64,000 nt of DNA from Rhizoctonia solani (GCF_016906535.1 NC_057382.1:2170001-2234000), one strand, 5' to 3'; counted from the stretch's first letter, positions 22,553 through 33,827 are shown. Numbers and translations are program-made. The notes: generated by a model from the sequence alone, not told the origin.

Positions 22553-25500
22553 ATGGCCAAAGCTGTAGCAAGCACTTCAGCCCCCAGTGCAGCTAGCGGA
22601 ACGCACCAGATTGCACCCCTTTGGGGAACTGAGAATTATAATATGTGGCGCATACAGATGGAAGACATATTATCAGATCTTGATCTATATGGCTACGTAA
22701 ACAAGACAATTATTGCACCTAGCAAGACTGTACTGAAAACCAAAAGAAACCGGACAGATGACAAGGGCAAACCATTGCCTGACTATGAATATACAGCAAC
22801 TAACAACAAGTACACAAAATGGGTTAAAGCCAACCAAAAAGCATTATCTAATATAAGATTAAGAGTCAATGGAAGTGTACTAAACCTAATTCAAGGATGC
22901 ACAACATCTGCCAACGCTTGGAACGCCCTTGCAACAACTTATCAAGTCAAGGGAACGGTTGGACTCATTGACCTACAAAGAAAGTTCTTCAGTCACCAAA
23001 TGACTGATGGCAAAGACATCAAGGAACACATCCAACGCATGCGCGGATGGTTCCAGCAAATAAACAATATTAGTCCCGGCTCATGCACTGAAGCCAACTG
23101 GATCACAACATTGATTGCAAGCTTACCTGACTCATGGGATTCATTCTCCCAATCAGTAAGTTTCCAATTTGATTTACAAGATAACAGCGCGTTATCAAAC
23201 CAAGTAAATGACATTAGATTGTGCATAACAGCCAAAGCACATAGAAAGAATGCCCAAAACCCAGAAGGGAAAGCATTCTTTAGTACAAACAAAGCAAGCT
23301 TCAATAAACCTATACGTACTGGCAGTAAGGGACCAGATAAGTCCAAGTCTAAATGCAACAACTGCGGTAAGATAGGACACTGGGCAGCCAAATGTAGGGG
23401 CCCAGGTGGAGGTGCATACAAACCCGGTCAGAACAATGGCAAAGGAACAAATAGAAAGTTCAATGCACCAAACAAAGTCCAAAACGGCAATGCAAGGACG
23501 CATATAGCTGTTGAGGACAATAACAGCTGTGCCAACTACGCGTTCTTGACCCTTGAGAATTTGAATATATATGGAAGTAAGCCAACAAACACCTGGATTG
23601 CCAATAGTGGAACAACAACTCACATAGCAAACAATAGAAGCCTATTCAGTGAGTATAATTGATTGACAGGATATGTTACAGGCGTGACTGGTAAGGAGCC
23701 CATATTAGGCCAAGGTACAGTGGAGCTATTATGCTTAGCCAACCCAGACAAAGATGAATATAGAAGTATCAAACTTACTAATGTAGCATATGTGCCAAGC
23801 TCCCCAGCAAACCTTATCAGCTTATTGCTAGTAACCAATAAAGGCTATTGGATATCAATGGATTGGGACTGATTAGTCATATACGGTGTAAACAATGATC
23901 CAATCACTTACGGATCAAAACTGAGTAATTGCAAACACGGAAATTTATGGAAAATCAGTGGAACAGCAGTTAGTAAGGAAACAGCAAGAATGAAGAAAAC
24001 AACCAATGAGTTGGCGCTGATGAAACAAACCAGTCAAACTTGGTTTGAATGGCACAAAACACTAGGACATATTAGTCCGCAAGCTCTCCAACGCCTGAAA
24101 AGCACCAAAGCAATCAAAGGAATGGAAATAAACAAAGACAAAGAAGGACTCAACTTCAAATGCAAAGTATGCATACAAGCAAAGGCGCATACACAACCAT
24201 ATCCAAATGAATTGGCAACAAAAATATCCAATATTGGTGAGTTAATAGTTAACAATGTATGGGGACCCGCACATACACTCTCAATCAGCCAATACAGATA
24301 CTATGTATCATTCACAGACGTAGCTACAAGATTTACTTGCTTGGGATTCCTTAGGCACAAAGACAAAACGCTGAATGAATATAAGGCATTTGAAGCAATG
24401 TTAAATACACAAAAAGAAAAGAAAATAAAGAAAGTCCATTTTGATAACGGAGGCAAGTTTGTGAACAAAGAATGGATTGAGTATGCGGCACAGAAAGGGA
24501 CAATATTAGAAACAATGGCCCTGCATTCATCTCAGCAAAACAGTATAGCTGAGAGATTAAACCAGACACTCACCAATAAGGCGCAAGCAATGATGCTCAA
24601 GTCAAATGCGCCAAAATTCCTATGGAACAAGGCAATTGCATACGCCTGTTACCTTAAGAATTGAGTTCCAACACAAGTGCACAGAATGTTTTGGATGACT
24701 CCATTTGAGTCATTTTGGGGCAAGAAGCCAAATGTTAGTACATTAAGACCGTGGGGAAGTAAATGCTATGTACTAGATCAAACCAGAGATTGATCTAAGT
24801 TAGATGCAAAAGCATTCCAAGCAATATTCATTGGAATATTGGAAGTACAAGGCAAAAGCTGGAGATACTACAAATCAGGACTGAACAGGATATTACACTT
24901 GAGGAACATTACCTTTCCAAGAGTAAACACGGTTAGTGAAGAACCTGGAATTGACCAGGATTGGGGAGATACAGTTGCTCCACCCGCTGAGGGGGAGATG
25001 ACTCATGCCAACAGCGCTGCAGAACAACCAAAAGAACCTGCTGGAACAGGGGGAGTGCATACAGTCAGCAAGGAAGAAAAGAGTGACTCAAACAAACCTG
25101 TAGATATAAAAAGTGAGCCTAAGATTGAACAAAAAGCATCCAACAAATCAACAAAACTCACTCACAATAACGTACTTAAACCTTATACTACTTGTTCTCA
25201 CTCTGCTATGCGCATTAACCCTAGCGCAACTACAAATGCACTACAACAACTCAACACACTTACGTCTGGAACTAACAACGCAGGAGTCCAAACCCGCAGT
25301 TGGAATCCTAATGTTGCTCCCATCAAACTCAACAACATGCAAGGAGGGATTACCCTCAAGATCCGGCACCCTCCCATGTCTGGTCAGTCAGGTTCTCAGC
25401 CAAAGAACAAAACTGCTAACCTTTTAATAGAGTTCTCCAATGTCCCTATCACGCCCAGCAACCCCAATAGCTCCAATGTCCCTATCACACCCAGCAACCC

Positions 25501-27328
25501 CAATAGCTCTGACAACACTGTACCTAGCACATACAACTTCTTTGACAGTCCCTCCACCGTACTACCCACCAATACCAGCACCCTGGACCTTACCTACTTG
25601 ATGGTCACCCCAACAACACCCAAACCAACCATCAACAAACTTTGCAAACAATTCAAACAGCTATACCTCAATGAACCATTGATCCCCAAACAGCCAAACC
25701 CCACCTTGGCGTTGTCCGGAGATATGGAACCAACGTGGACGTTCATCAACAATGAACCGCCAACGCCAACAACCAACAGTCCTACCGTTGCAGAGGCGCT
25801 ATCCAGGCCAAATGCAGAGGAATGGTGGAAGGCAATGGCCAAGGAGGTCAGCACCCTCAAACAAATGGGAACGTACAAACTAACAGACTTACCACCCAAA
25901 CGCAAGGCAATGGGGAACAAATGGGTCCTTGTACTCAAGCATGACAAGAACAGCACACCCATCCAACACAAGGCAAGACTTGTAGCCCAAGGATTTAGTC
26001 AGCAACCCAGCATTGATTTTGACAAGACATTTGCACCCATTGTACATCTTGATTCAATCCGTACACTCATATCAATTGCTAACCAGTACAATTGGGATAT
26101 ACAACAGCTTGATGTAAACTTGGCTTACCTACATGCCAAAGTTGACAAAGATTTATACATGCAGCAAATCCCTTATTTTAGCAACAGTACAAACAAAGTG
26201 TTAAAATTAAAGCAATCAATTTACGGACTGAAACAAGCAGGACGGATGTGGAATAAACTATACAACACAAAGCTGAAAGCAATTGGATACACACCATGCT
26301 TTACCAACGCATGTGTATACCACCAAATCAACAACATTAACGGTGAGCTGTGTGTGTCAATCATAGCTACACATGTTGACAATTCAATTGTCATATCATT
26401 GCCAAACCACTCTGATATTACAATATCCAAACTCTTGCGCACATTTGACATGCGCAACCTTGGACCAATACATCACTTCCTTGGAATAGCATTCCAACGC
26501 AATTGTAAGAATGGCTTCATCACACTCAACCAAGCAGCATATATTAACTCACTAGTTGATTATGCAGGCCTTGCAGAAGCTTACCCTGCCAACACTCCTT
26601 TTAGCCTGACCATACAACTCACTCAATACAAAGGAGTCAAACCAAAGTTCAATTATGGTACATACATTGGTCAGCTACTGTATGCCGCCCTATGCACATG
26701 ACCAGACATAGCTTACGCTGTTGCACACCTTGCACAATTTACTTTGTGCTTTGGTCCGGCGCACGTGACAGCAGTTAAGCGCCTAGTACGCTACCTAAAG
26801 GGCACACCAGCTCTTGGGATAACATATTGCCAATCAAACAAAGACTTTGGCGAATTAGGCTATTCCAACGCCAATTGGGGAAGCAACTTACTAGATTGTA
26901 AGTCTGTTTCCGGTCATGTGTTTATGCTTGGAGGAGCTGCTATATCTTGGTCAGCTAAGAAGCAAGCCACTGTTGCCTTATCAACAATGGAAGCGGAGTA
27001 TATGGCGTTATCTCATGCATGTACTCAAGCTATGTGGCTCCGTCAATTTTTTGAGGAATTACAATATGTTGCTGACACACCAACATTAATTGTTTCAGAC
27101 AACCTTGCTGCGCTTGCTCTGTCCAAGGAATTGCAATTCCATGGACAATCAAAACACATCAACATCTGACACCACTTCATGCAAGATCTCATAGAGAAAC
27201 GCAAGGTAGCTACACTGTACGTACCAACTAAAGAAAACTTAGCCAACGCTTTTACTAAAGCGTTACCTGCACCACAGTTTAGTTATCTAATGCAAGGAAT
27301 CATGGGCAAGCCAATGAGCAAAGGATAA
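22553..27328 (+). pseudogene. Copia-1 Gag-Pol, inactivated by TGA codons
   Basis: Gag starts MAKAVASTSAPSAASG and ends in a CCHC knuckle (CNNCGKIGHWAAKC). Protease follows with WIANSGTTTH, where the catalytic Asp is Asn (copia-2 keeps WIADSG). The integrase zinc region HKTLGHIS...CKVCIQAK has VNNVWGP where an Asp is expected, then FDNGGKF and IAERLNQTL. RT carries ATHVDNSIVI in place of YVDD. RNase H ends AEYMALSHACTQAMWLRQFF. In-frame TGAs lie at 23660, 23870, 24662, 24791, 26699 and 27167; no TAA or TAG interrupts the frame before 27326. Where the family shows Arg (YLKN[R]VPT, TRD[R]SKLD, [R]PDIAYAV), the TGA is a CGA with C changed to T. A 36-bp tandem duplication (NVPITPSNPNSS twice, about 25440-25510) is absent from copia-2. 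Confidence 0.93.
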
Positions 27329-27440
27329 TTAATTAGCTGAAGATTTTAATTACACAAACAACTGAAATAATGAAACTGGGATCTGTAACAATTGTAAATG
27401 AATAAGATTGAATTAATTGAATGTATTGACACTTACTTGA

Positions 27441-27451
27441 TTAAGGGGGAG
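27441..27451 (+). other. Polypurine tract of copia-1
   Basis: TTAAGGGGGAG abuts the 3' LTR start at 27452, the expected position for plus-strand priming. Confidence 0.7.
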
Positions 27452-27722
27452 TGTTGAAATATCTTGTAGATACTAGATTCTTCTAGTATGTTCTATGCGC
27501 AGTAATTGAGTCAGTAAGTACAAGTCATTCAGTGCGCAGTCATATGCGCAGCAATTTACCATATGACTTGGTAGGTTTCTTGGGATATATAAAGGCCCAC
27601 ACACAAGCCCTCTATCCTTACCTCTCTATCTCTACTTCTCTTTTACTGTCTTTACTTTTGTATACAATTTAGTTTAGTTTAGTAATAAATTTATATACAT
27701 CTATATACATAAGATTTCAACA
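27452..27722 (+). repeat. 3' LTR of copia-1
   Basis: 271 bp, nearly identical to the 5' LTR. The main difference is a small change near the end (AGTAATAAATTTATATACAT against AATTAATACATTTATATATA). It is followed by the target duplication CTTCT. Confidence 0.95.
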
Positions 27723-27931
27723 CTTCTGACAAGTGGGGGCTGGCTACTTAGCTGGCTAGCTACCTTCTCTAATGAGTAAGAGACAAGGTAAAATTGACTT
27801 GAGGTCTCCAAGCAATTTCCTTGCTGTATATATAGACAAAACTGCTAAGTACATGTGGTCTGTGTGTGTGTGAATAGAAGACTACATGTGAAAAGAGAAG
27901 TGTACTGTGGGCTGCTGTTATGGATATGACA
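27723..27931 (+). repeat. Right part of the older gypsy-type LTR
   Basis: It continues the LTR broken at 22198: GGGGGCTGGCTACTTAGCTG, AAGGTAAAATTGACTTGAGG, TGTATATATAGACA, ending near TATGACA. It lacks the GC-rich hairpin block present in the intact gypsy LTRs, and no matching duplication flanks the reassembled LTR. Confidence 0.7.
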
Positions 27932-28633
27932 TTTCTTCTTTAATCTGTACTTATTTTATTAATTACACTAGTAATCCTACAGTAAACAAATGAGATAAAG
28001 ATGCGAACTAAGGTTTTCAAGGTCCCTCTATCCAATAGTGACCTTTACAAAACCTACAAACCTCTGGAATACCCTTAATATGCAATGCCTTTCGCATATA
28101 TGCTGTTTTCTCACTCATTTAAATATATATAAATTCAGCTGAGTAGATAAACAGTAACAAGTAATATTTCTCTTGTTTTTAGTATCTATTATTCAAGATT
28201 CTATCTTGTGGCTACACACAGAAATATTCAGGGTCCCCCTTGTTGCATAGGCAAGTGCTCCGGCGCTTAATCAGCCCTTAAGCGCCAATGCACTAAATGC
28301 GCCTTTTCTCCATCACCCGGGCATCCCACACTGCCGAATCGCTTGCGCTTAGGTGCGCATGTTTGTGCGCTCCAGAACGCTGGGTCAAACTCCCAAAACA
28401 GACAACATTTGGCAGAGTTATGCCCCATTTACTGTAAGTACCCAATGCAGAGGTATCCTACCTTTGGGACTGTTCACTCCAAGGATGAAACACTTAGCCT
28501 TGGGACATCTAAGGACCCACACAGGTAAATACTGCCTTGGGGCAAATATTAGGATTTGTTGTTTGTTTACTATGTACCAAAGTATTGGCTCCCTCAAGTG
28601 TTTCAGTTGCCACATGTACCTCCTGTACCCCCT
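27932..28633. other. Unassigned repeat-like sequence between elements
   Basis: No gene. The stretch from 28242 (TGTTGCATAGGCAAGTGCTC, followed by GCGCTTAATCAGCCCTTAAG) looks LTR-like. Before gypsy-1 inserted, it was continuous with the sequence now at 34902 onward, which contains GGTATAAAAGG and may be part of the same LTR. Confidence 0.35.
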
Positions 28634-29194
28634 TGTTGTACACCACTGTAAGGTGGGTACACGCTGATGGGAGCGGGCGCTTAAGGCCGTACTACTACAC
28701 TAGCTTATGTAAGTCAACTATCAAAGGCTATACTAATAGCGCTTAAGGCGCTCTACTTCTATCTACTGGTGACAATGGGGCCTGAGGCCTGGAGGTGTGG
28801 TAGGTTAAGTAAGGGGGTGAGTGCTACTGGTACTACTAGGGGCCGGCTACTTAGCTGGCTGGCTACCTTCTCTAATGTGTAAGAGGCAAGGTAAAATCGA
28901 CTTGGTGTCTCCAAGCAATTTTCCTGCTGTATATATAGACAAAGCACACTATCTACATGGTCTGTGCTTGTGAGAGAAAGAAGTATCTAAGACAAATGAG
29001 AAGCGTGCTGCAGGCTGCGCAGAAGCGTGGATTTCTCCTAAGCGCCCTTGGCACGGCATCTCGGCGCGGCATCTTGGCATAATAAGCGCCGAGATCACGT
29101 GATTGAAAAACAAAAGATATCCAGTCCGTAAAAAATACTACAAATATCAGAAAAATTGTGCAAGTCCAATGGTATATGTTAGGAGGTTATGACA
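28634..29194 (-). repeat. 3' LTR of gypsy-1
   Basis: TGTTGTACACC...GGTTATGACA on the plus strand. It carries the five CpG to TpG/CpA changes relative to the other LTR. The poly-C run just inside it (29196-29210) is the polypurine tract on the minus strand. Confidence 0.95.
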
Positions 29195-29205
29195 TTGCCC
29201 CCCCC

Positions 29206-32200
29206 TTAAAGGTTCTTGGCGGAGTCACGAGCCTTTTTCAGTTGTGACTTGTTGAAGCGTTTGATCTCCTCTTGACTATGCTCAAGTAGCTCCTCTGGTT
29301 CCCATGAGTTGTCCTCAGGTCCATATCCTTTCCATTTGATTAAATAAAACCATTTTCCCCGTTGCCTCTTTGAGTCAATGATCTGTTCTACCTTGTATTC
29401 CTCTTCTCCCTCTATTGTTTCAGGGGGAGGTTGTTCCGGGAATGGTTGGCTTGGGGATTTGTGTACTTTAGATAGCAATCCTACGTAGAACACGTCATGA
29501 ATTTTCAGAGTTTCCGGTAGCTTGAGGCGGTAAGCGTGACTGGAGACTTTTTCGGTGACTTCAAACGGTCCTAGCTGTTTTGGATCCAGCTTGTTGGAGT
29601 TTGTCCTAAGTTCCACGTTTTTTCCGTCCAGCCAGACTTTTTTGCCCACAGAATATCTCAGTACCACTCCTCTTGTGCCTGTCATGCGCTCCTTGGTCAT
29701 TCTGAGTGCTGATTCCGCCTCTTGCCATTCTCGGGCTAGTGTATTGGCCACTTGATCAGCTTCTGGGACGTTGGCAGGAACATTAGATGGATTCATGACG
29801 GGATTTCTACCATAAACCAATTCAAAAGGGGTTCTTCCGGTGGCGGAGTGCTTTGCGTTATTGTAGGCGTATTCCGCTAGCGGTAACCAGGTAGCCCAGT
29901 CCAAGTGGTCGGCGGCAACATATGATCTGAGGTAGAATTCTATGAACTGATTCACCCTTTCTGTTTGGCCGTCCGATTCTGGGTGGTAGGCTGAGGAGAA
30001 GGCTGGTTTGACTCCAAGACGCTGGTACAGAGCCCTTAGGAATTTCCCTGTGAACGTTGTTCCCCAGTCCAAGATGGTTTTGACCGGTAATCCGTGTAGT
30101 TTCCAGACATGACTAATGAACAAGTCGGCAAGGCCCTTGGCTGTGACCTTCTTTGTGGTTGGGATGAAGTGTCCAAACTTTGAGAAGGAGTCAATGACTA
30201 CTAGTATTGCATCGTGCCCGTTTGACTTAGGGAGGCCCGTAATGAAATTGTAAGAGATGGTATGAAAAGGGAATGGGGGTACTTCTAAAGGTTTGAGGGC
30301 AATGGTTGGTGCGTGAGCACGTTGATTGGCTTGGCATACTGGGCAGCATTCGACCCATTCCTTAGCTGAAGACTTCATACCGGGCCACCAGTAAGACCTG
30401 CTGATTAATTCCAGTGTCCTTTGTTGTCCTGGGTGGCCTGCCAGTGGGGAATCGTGGAATTCCTTAAGCAGTTGTTCTTTCAGGGGCTCTGAGTCTGGGA
30501 CTACTAGTTTCCCTCGGTACCATAGAAGGTCTTCCTCCCAGTCATAGTCTTGGTAGGCCTTTCGGATAGAGGGGGGTGCGTTATCAGCGTCTTCTGTCAG
30601 AAACTGGATGATAGGTTCTAGGGATGGGTCCTCCCTTAGTTTGTTTCGGACTTCGGTGACAATTTCAAGTTCCTCTTCTGATGTGTTGGCAAATACCTCG
30701 GCTGGTAGCATAACCTCTGGCTCCTGGGGTGTGTCCGTGTAATCTGATCTCCTGGATAAGGCGTCAGGCTTTCCCGATTGTTTCCCTGGGCAATAATGTA
30801 TCTCGAAATTGAAATCACTCAGGAATACGCGCCATCTAGCATGTCGTCGGTTGAAGGTTCTTGCCTGCATCCAATATTCAAGGTTGCAATGATCTGTGAA
30901 CACCTGTATTGGTTTGTCTGTGGCTTCCAAGAAGATCCTCCATTCCTCCAGGGCTTTAATGATTGCCAGTAGTTCCTTGTTGTGGGTATCGTAGTTGGCT
31001 TCAGCACCAGAGAAGGATTTTGACATATACGCAATCAGATGGAGCCGGTTATCTTCTCCCCTTTGGCTCAATATAGCTCCCATGGCTACCCCTGATGCGT
31101 CTGTCTCTAGATAGTAGGGTAGTTCTGGATTGGAGTGGATAAGAACCAGGGATTTGGTGACAAGGGCCTTCAACTCCTGGAATGTGTCTTCCTCTGTTTT
31201 ACCCCATGACCAGGGGGTTTCCTTTTTGGTGAGATTGTGTAGAGGCCGCGCAACCGTGCCGAAGTTGGGAATGAAACGTCTGAGGTAGTTGACAAACCCT
31301 AAAAAGGCCTGGACCTGTTTTACTGTCTTGGGTTGAGGCCATGATGTGACCGCCTTGACCTTCTTCTGGTCCATGGAAAAGCCGGTGGGGGATATGACAA
31401 TGCCAAGATAATCAACCGTAGTGACGTGGAAGTGGCACTTGGAGAGCTTGCAGAACAGCTGATTCTTCATCAATTGGGAGAGGACTTCCCTTACGTGGTT
31501 AGGGTGGTCCTCCGGTTTCTCCAAGAAGATTAGTATGTCATCCAAATAGATCACCACTGTGACGTCAATGAGGTCTCTGAACAGGTTGTTCATGAAATGT
31601 TGGAAGGCGGCTGGGGCGTTGGTGAGGCCAAAAGGCATTACCAGATATTCAAACAGCCCATATTTAGTTCTGAATGCCGTTTTCCATTCATCCCCTTCTT
31701 TGATCCTGACGTTGTTGTAACCCCAGCGTAGATCTAGCTTTGTGAACATTTTTGCGTGCCTAAGTTTGGCCATCAAGTTGTCTTGCCTAGGGAGTGGGTA
31801 GACGTTCTTGTGCGTGACGTCATTTAGCTTCCTATAGTCAACTACCAGTCTTAGTGAGCCATCTGCCTTCTTTACAAACATGACTGGTGCGCCGGCGGAC
31901 AAGGTACTGGGGCAAATCTTGCCCGTTGCTAGTTCCTTGTCAATGTGTTGTTTCAACGCCTTAGATTCCGCATCCGTCATGCCGTATATGGGGCCAGGGG
32001 TCAGTTTGGCGTCTGGGACAAGGTCTATAGAGATGTCATACTCCCTATGTGGGGGAAGGACCTTGAATTCTTCTTCGCCAAAGACTTTAGCAAACTCGTG
32101 GTACTGCGGGGGAAGGTCTGCTAAAGGATCTGAGTCCGCTTCTTCTTCTGAGGCAATTTGAACCTGTTCAGGGAATGTGACTGATCCCTGTTGCCAATCT

Positions 32201-32595
32201 ATAAGAGGGGATTCTGATGTAAGCCAAGTCATGCCTAAGATAGCCGGAGTGTTGCCAATTGGGCAAACAAGGAAGGGAATGGAGTGTGTATGGCCATTGG
32301 CCAAGACCGCGAGATGAACCTGGTGCCATATGCGACCAGTCTGTGAAATTGTACCATCTAACATTCTCACAACTTGTGGATTTTCGAGTTGGGTTTTTGG
32401 GATTTTGTACTTTTCAACGATGGAGGGGGAAATGAAATTGGATGTTGCTCCGGAATCTATCAGGGTTTTGATGGGGGCCGTCGGGAAGTTTTGCGCTATT
32501 AAATCAATGTATAAAAGGGGGCGTTTATTTGAATCAAGAGCGATAGATACAAATTTGGAAACAATAGATTCTATAGGCGCATTTTTTGTAACCAA
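29206..32595 (-). CDS. pol: Gypsy-1 Pol: protease, RT, RNase H, integrase, chromodomain
   Basis: About 1,130 residues, reached by -1 frameshift from gag; the first in-frame start-like codon is TTG and there is no ATG near the gag stop. In order: aspartic protease (TLIDSGATSNFIS), RT (LRLVVDYRKLND; MPFGLTNAPAAFQ; VVIYLDDILIF with intact YLDD), RNase H (YLETDASGVAMGAIL; HNKELLAI), the HHCC zinc domain (AGHPGQQRTLELIS...CCPVCQAN), the integrase core (VVIDSFSKFGHFIPT; LDWGTTFTGKF, usually SDRG; SSAYHPESDGQTERVNQ) and a C-terminal chromodomain (VEQIIDSKRQRGKWFYLIKW). The catalytic residues look complete. Several Arg and Ser positions carry Trp, Cys or Leu of the CpG-decay kind (DHCNLEYW for DHRNLEYW), so activity is uncertain. 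Confidence 0.95.
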   Translation of the reverse strand: MVTKNAPIESIVSKFVSIALDSNKRPLLYIDLIAQNFPTAPIKTLIDSGATSNFISPSIVEKYKIPKTQLENPQVVRMLDGTISQTGRIWHQVHLAVLANGHTHSIPFLVCPIGNTPAILGMTWLTSESPLIDWQQGSVTFPEQVQIASEEEADSDPLADLPPQYHEFAKVFGEEEFKVLPPHREYDISIDLVPDAKLTPGPIYGMTDAESKALKQHIDKELATGKICPSTLSAGAPVMFVKKADGSLRLVVDYRKLNDVTHKNVYPLPRQDNLMAKLRHAKMFTKLDLRWGYNNVRIKEGDEWKTAFRTKYGLFEYLVMPFGLTNAPAAFQHFMNNLFRDLIDVTVVIYLDDILIFLEKPEDHPNHVREVLSQLMKNQLFCKLSKCHFHVTTVDYLGIVISPTGFSMDQKKVKAVTSWPQPKTVKQVQAFLGFVNYLRRFIPNFGTVARPLHNLTKKETPWSWGKTEEDTFQELKALVTKSLVLIHSNPELPYYLETDASGVAMGAILSQRGEDNRLHLIAYMSKSFSGAEANYDTHNKELLAIIKALEEWRIFLEATDKPIQVFTDHCNLEYWMQARTFNRRHARWRVFLSDFNFEIHYCPGKQSGKPDALSRRSDYTDTPQEPEVMLPAEVFANTSEEELEIVTEVRNKLREDPSLEPIIQFLTEDADNAPPSIRKAYQDYDWEEDLLWYRGKLVVPDSEPLKEQLLKEFHDSPLAGHPGQQRTLELISRSYWWPGMKSSAKEWVECCPVCQANQRAHAPTIALKPLEVPPFPFHTISYNFITGLPKSNGHDAILVVIDSFSKFGHFIPTTKKVTAKGLADLFISHVWKLHGLPVKTILDWGTTFTGKFLRALYQRLGVKPAFSSAYHPESDGQTERVNQFIEFYLRSYVAADHLDWATWLPLAEYAYNNAKHSATGRTPFELVYGRNPVMNPSNVPANVPEADQVANTLAREWQEAESALRMTKERMTGTRGVVLRYSVGKKVWLDGKNVELRTNSNKLDPKQLGPFEVTEKVSSHAYRLKLPETLKIHDVFYVGLLSKVHKSPSQPFPEQPPPETIEGEEEYKVEQIIDSKRQRGKWFYLIKWKGYGPEDNSWEPEELLEHSQEEIKRFNKSQLKKARDSAKNL

Positions 32596-32618
32596 GGGTT
32601 TGACGGTAATCCTTGGTT

Positions 32619-33827
32619 TCAGTCTTTTCCCGACTCGTCATCAGCTACCTTGGCTACCTCTTTGATGGTAGCTTTCCAGCCATTGGGGCATTGTTTGATG
32701 CCGTGTCCCTTTTGACCGCATTTGACGCACAGCCCTGATGCTCGGCGGCGATCCCTTTCCTCCGGGGTAACGTAATTGGGATCCTCTGATAGGCGGACCC
32801 GTTGGGTGGTGGTAGTGGTGGAAGTGGTCGCGGTGACCGGGGACTTGGCAGGGGCCTTCTTGGGTTGGTTCTCCTCGTTTTCCCAACAAATGTTGTCTAT
32901 TTTGACGGAGGCAGCAAATATAGCCTCAAGGTCATCGTCCAGGATATTGTCCTTGGTGGACAGGAGTTCCTTCACTTTCCAGTGAAGACCGCGCACAAAC
33001 TGGGCAATGTACGCCTCAGTGTTCCAATCAAGTTCTGCCATAAGATTGCGGAACTCGGTAACGTACTCAGACGTAGTGGTTGTCTGAGTAAGCGCGGCAA
33101 TCTTCCTGGCGGCTGCCCGTTTGGCGTTGGGATTGGCAAATGCCTCTTTGAATTTGGCCGTTAAGGCCGGGATAGTGGTAGGGGGGTTTCCCTTGCCCTT
33201 GATGATGGTCCCTATGATAGGGAGAGCCCAGTCGGCGGCCTTATCAGTCATGTGATAAAGGATCCACACAACCATTTGTTCTTCTTCATTGAATTGATCT
33301 TGATGAAGTGCAACCCACAGCAGCATGCAATCCAGCCACTGGGTTGCCTTTCTTCCCCTGGAGTCCCCTTTGTATGGATTGGGGAGCTCCATCTTGGGTC
33401 GCTTCACACTAGACCCTGAGTCAAAGGGGGTAAGGGAGCTGAGGCTCCGCTTAGGCGTGTCGCCAGGCTCTCTCTTAGGGGCCCGCCTGGGTTCTTCCTC
33501 TTCTTCTGAGTCAAAGCCCGTTCCTCTTGATGGGCGGAAGGGGGCCTTGAGTCCAGGCCTAACCGTTCCTGGAGTGTGCGCTTCTCCCCCTGTATGTGTA
33601 GGGGGAGTGACAGGCCCAGTCGATGGGCCAGGCTGGGCTTGGACTTGGGGTCCTCCTTGATCCTTGTCGCCAAGTAAGTCGGCGGTCTCCTTGCATATGG
33701 CTTTAAGCTCAATGAGCTGCTGGCCTTGAGATTGGATTTGGGCCTGCAGGGACCCAACAGTGGCTGTGAGGGCTGTGACAGCCTCGAGGAGAGCGGTAAG
33801 GGACGGTTCCGGTTCCATCCTTGGCAA
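32619..33827 (-). CDS. gag: Gypsy-1 Gag with CCHC zinc knuckle
   Basis: 402 residues starting MPRMEPEPSLTALLEAV. A coiled-coil-like N-terminus (TATVGSLQAQIQSQGQQLIE) and a Pro-rich linker are followed by the capsid-type core (WLDCMLLWVALHQDQFNEEE; AALTQTTTTSEYVTEFRNLM) and one zinc knuckle CVKCGQKGHGIKQC, the usual chromovirus Gag layout. It ends in TGA at 32619-32621, just after the GGGAAAA slip site. Confidence 0.93.
   Translation of the reverse strand: MPRMEPEPSLTALLEAVTALTATVGSLQAQIQSQGQQLIELKAICKETADLLGDKDQGGPQVQAQPGPSTGPVTPPTHTGGEAHTPGTVRPGLKAPFRPSRGTGFDSEEEEEPRRAPKREPGDTPKRSLSSLTPFDSGSSVKRPKMELPNPYKGDSRGRKATQWLDCMLLWVALHQDQFNEEEQMVVWILYHMTDKAADWALPIIGTIIKGKGNPPTTIPALTAKFKEAFANPNAKRAAARKIAALTQTTTTSEYVTEFRNLMAELDWNTEAYIAQFVRGLHWKVKELLSTKDNILDDDLEAIFAASVKIDNICWENEENQPKKAPAKSPVTATTSTTTTTQRVRLSEDPNYVTPEERDRRRASGLCVKCGQKGHGIKQCPNGWKATIKEVAKVADDESGKD
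32625..32631 (-). promoter_or_regulatory. -1 ribosomal frameshift site, gag to pol
   Basis: On the minus strand the gag frame reads TCG GGA AAA GAC TGA. G GGA AAA is a canonical X XXY YYZ slippery heptamer in the correct phase, two codons before the gag stop. Slipping back one base gives GGA AAA AGA CTG and enters the pol frame (GKRLKPR). Gypsy-2 keeps the same heptamer at 41925-41931. Confidence 0.8.

Larger units (their letters stand above)
22199..27722 (+). mobile_element. Copia-1: Ty1/copia LTR retrotransposon, full length, coding region dead
   Basis: 5,524 bp. Two near-identical LTRs (22199-22472 and 27452-27722, TG...CA) are flanked by a perfect 5-bp duplication CTTCT (22194-22198 and 27723-27727). 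The primer-binding site touches the 5' LTR and a purine tract touches the 3' LTR. One reading frame (gag, protease, integrase, RT, RNase H order, as in copia) runs 22553-27328 and is broken by six in-frame TGA codons. The element is inserted in an older gypsy-type LTR. Confidence 0.95.

Noticed and set aside
22553..27328. TGA recoding or readthrough in copia-1, since all stops are TGA and three are shared with copia-2
   Set aside because: Host genes here stop at TGA normally (thaumatin-like gene, upstream tail), catalytic residues are also lost, and CGA to TGA decay explains the pattern more simply.
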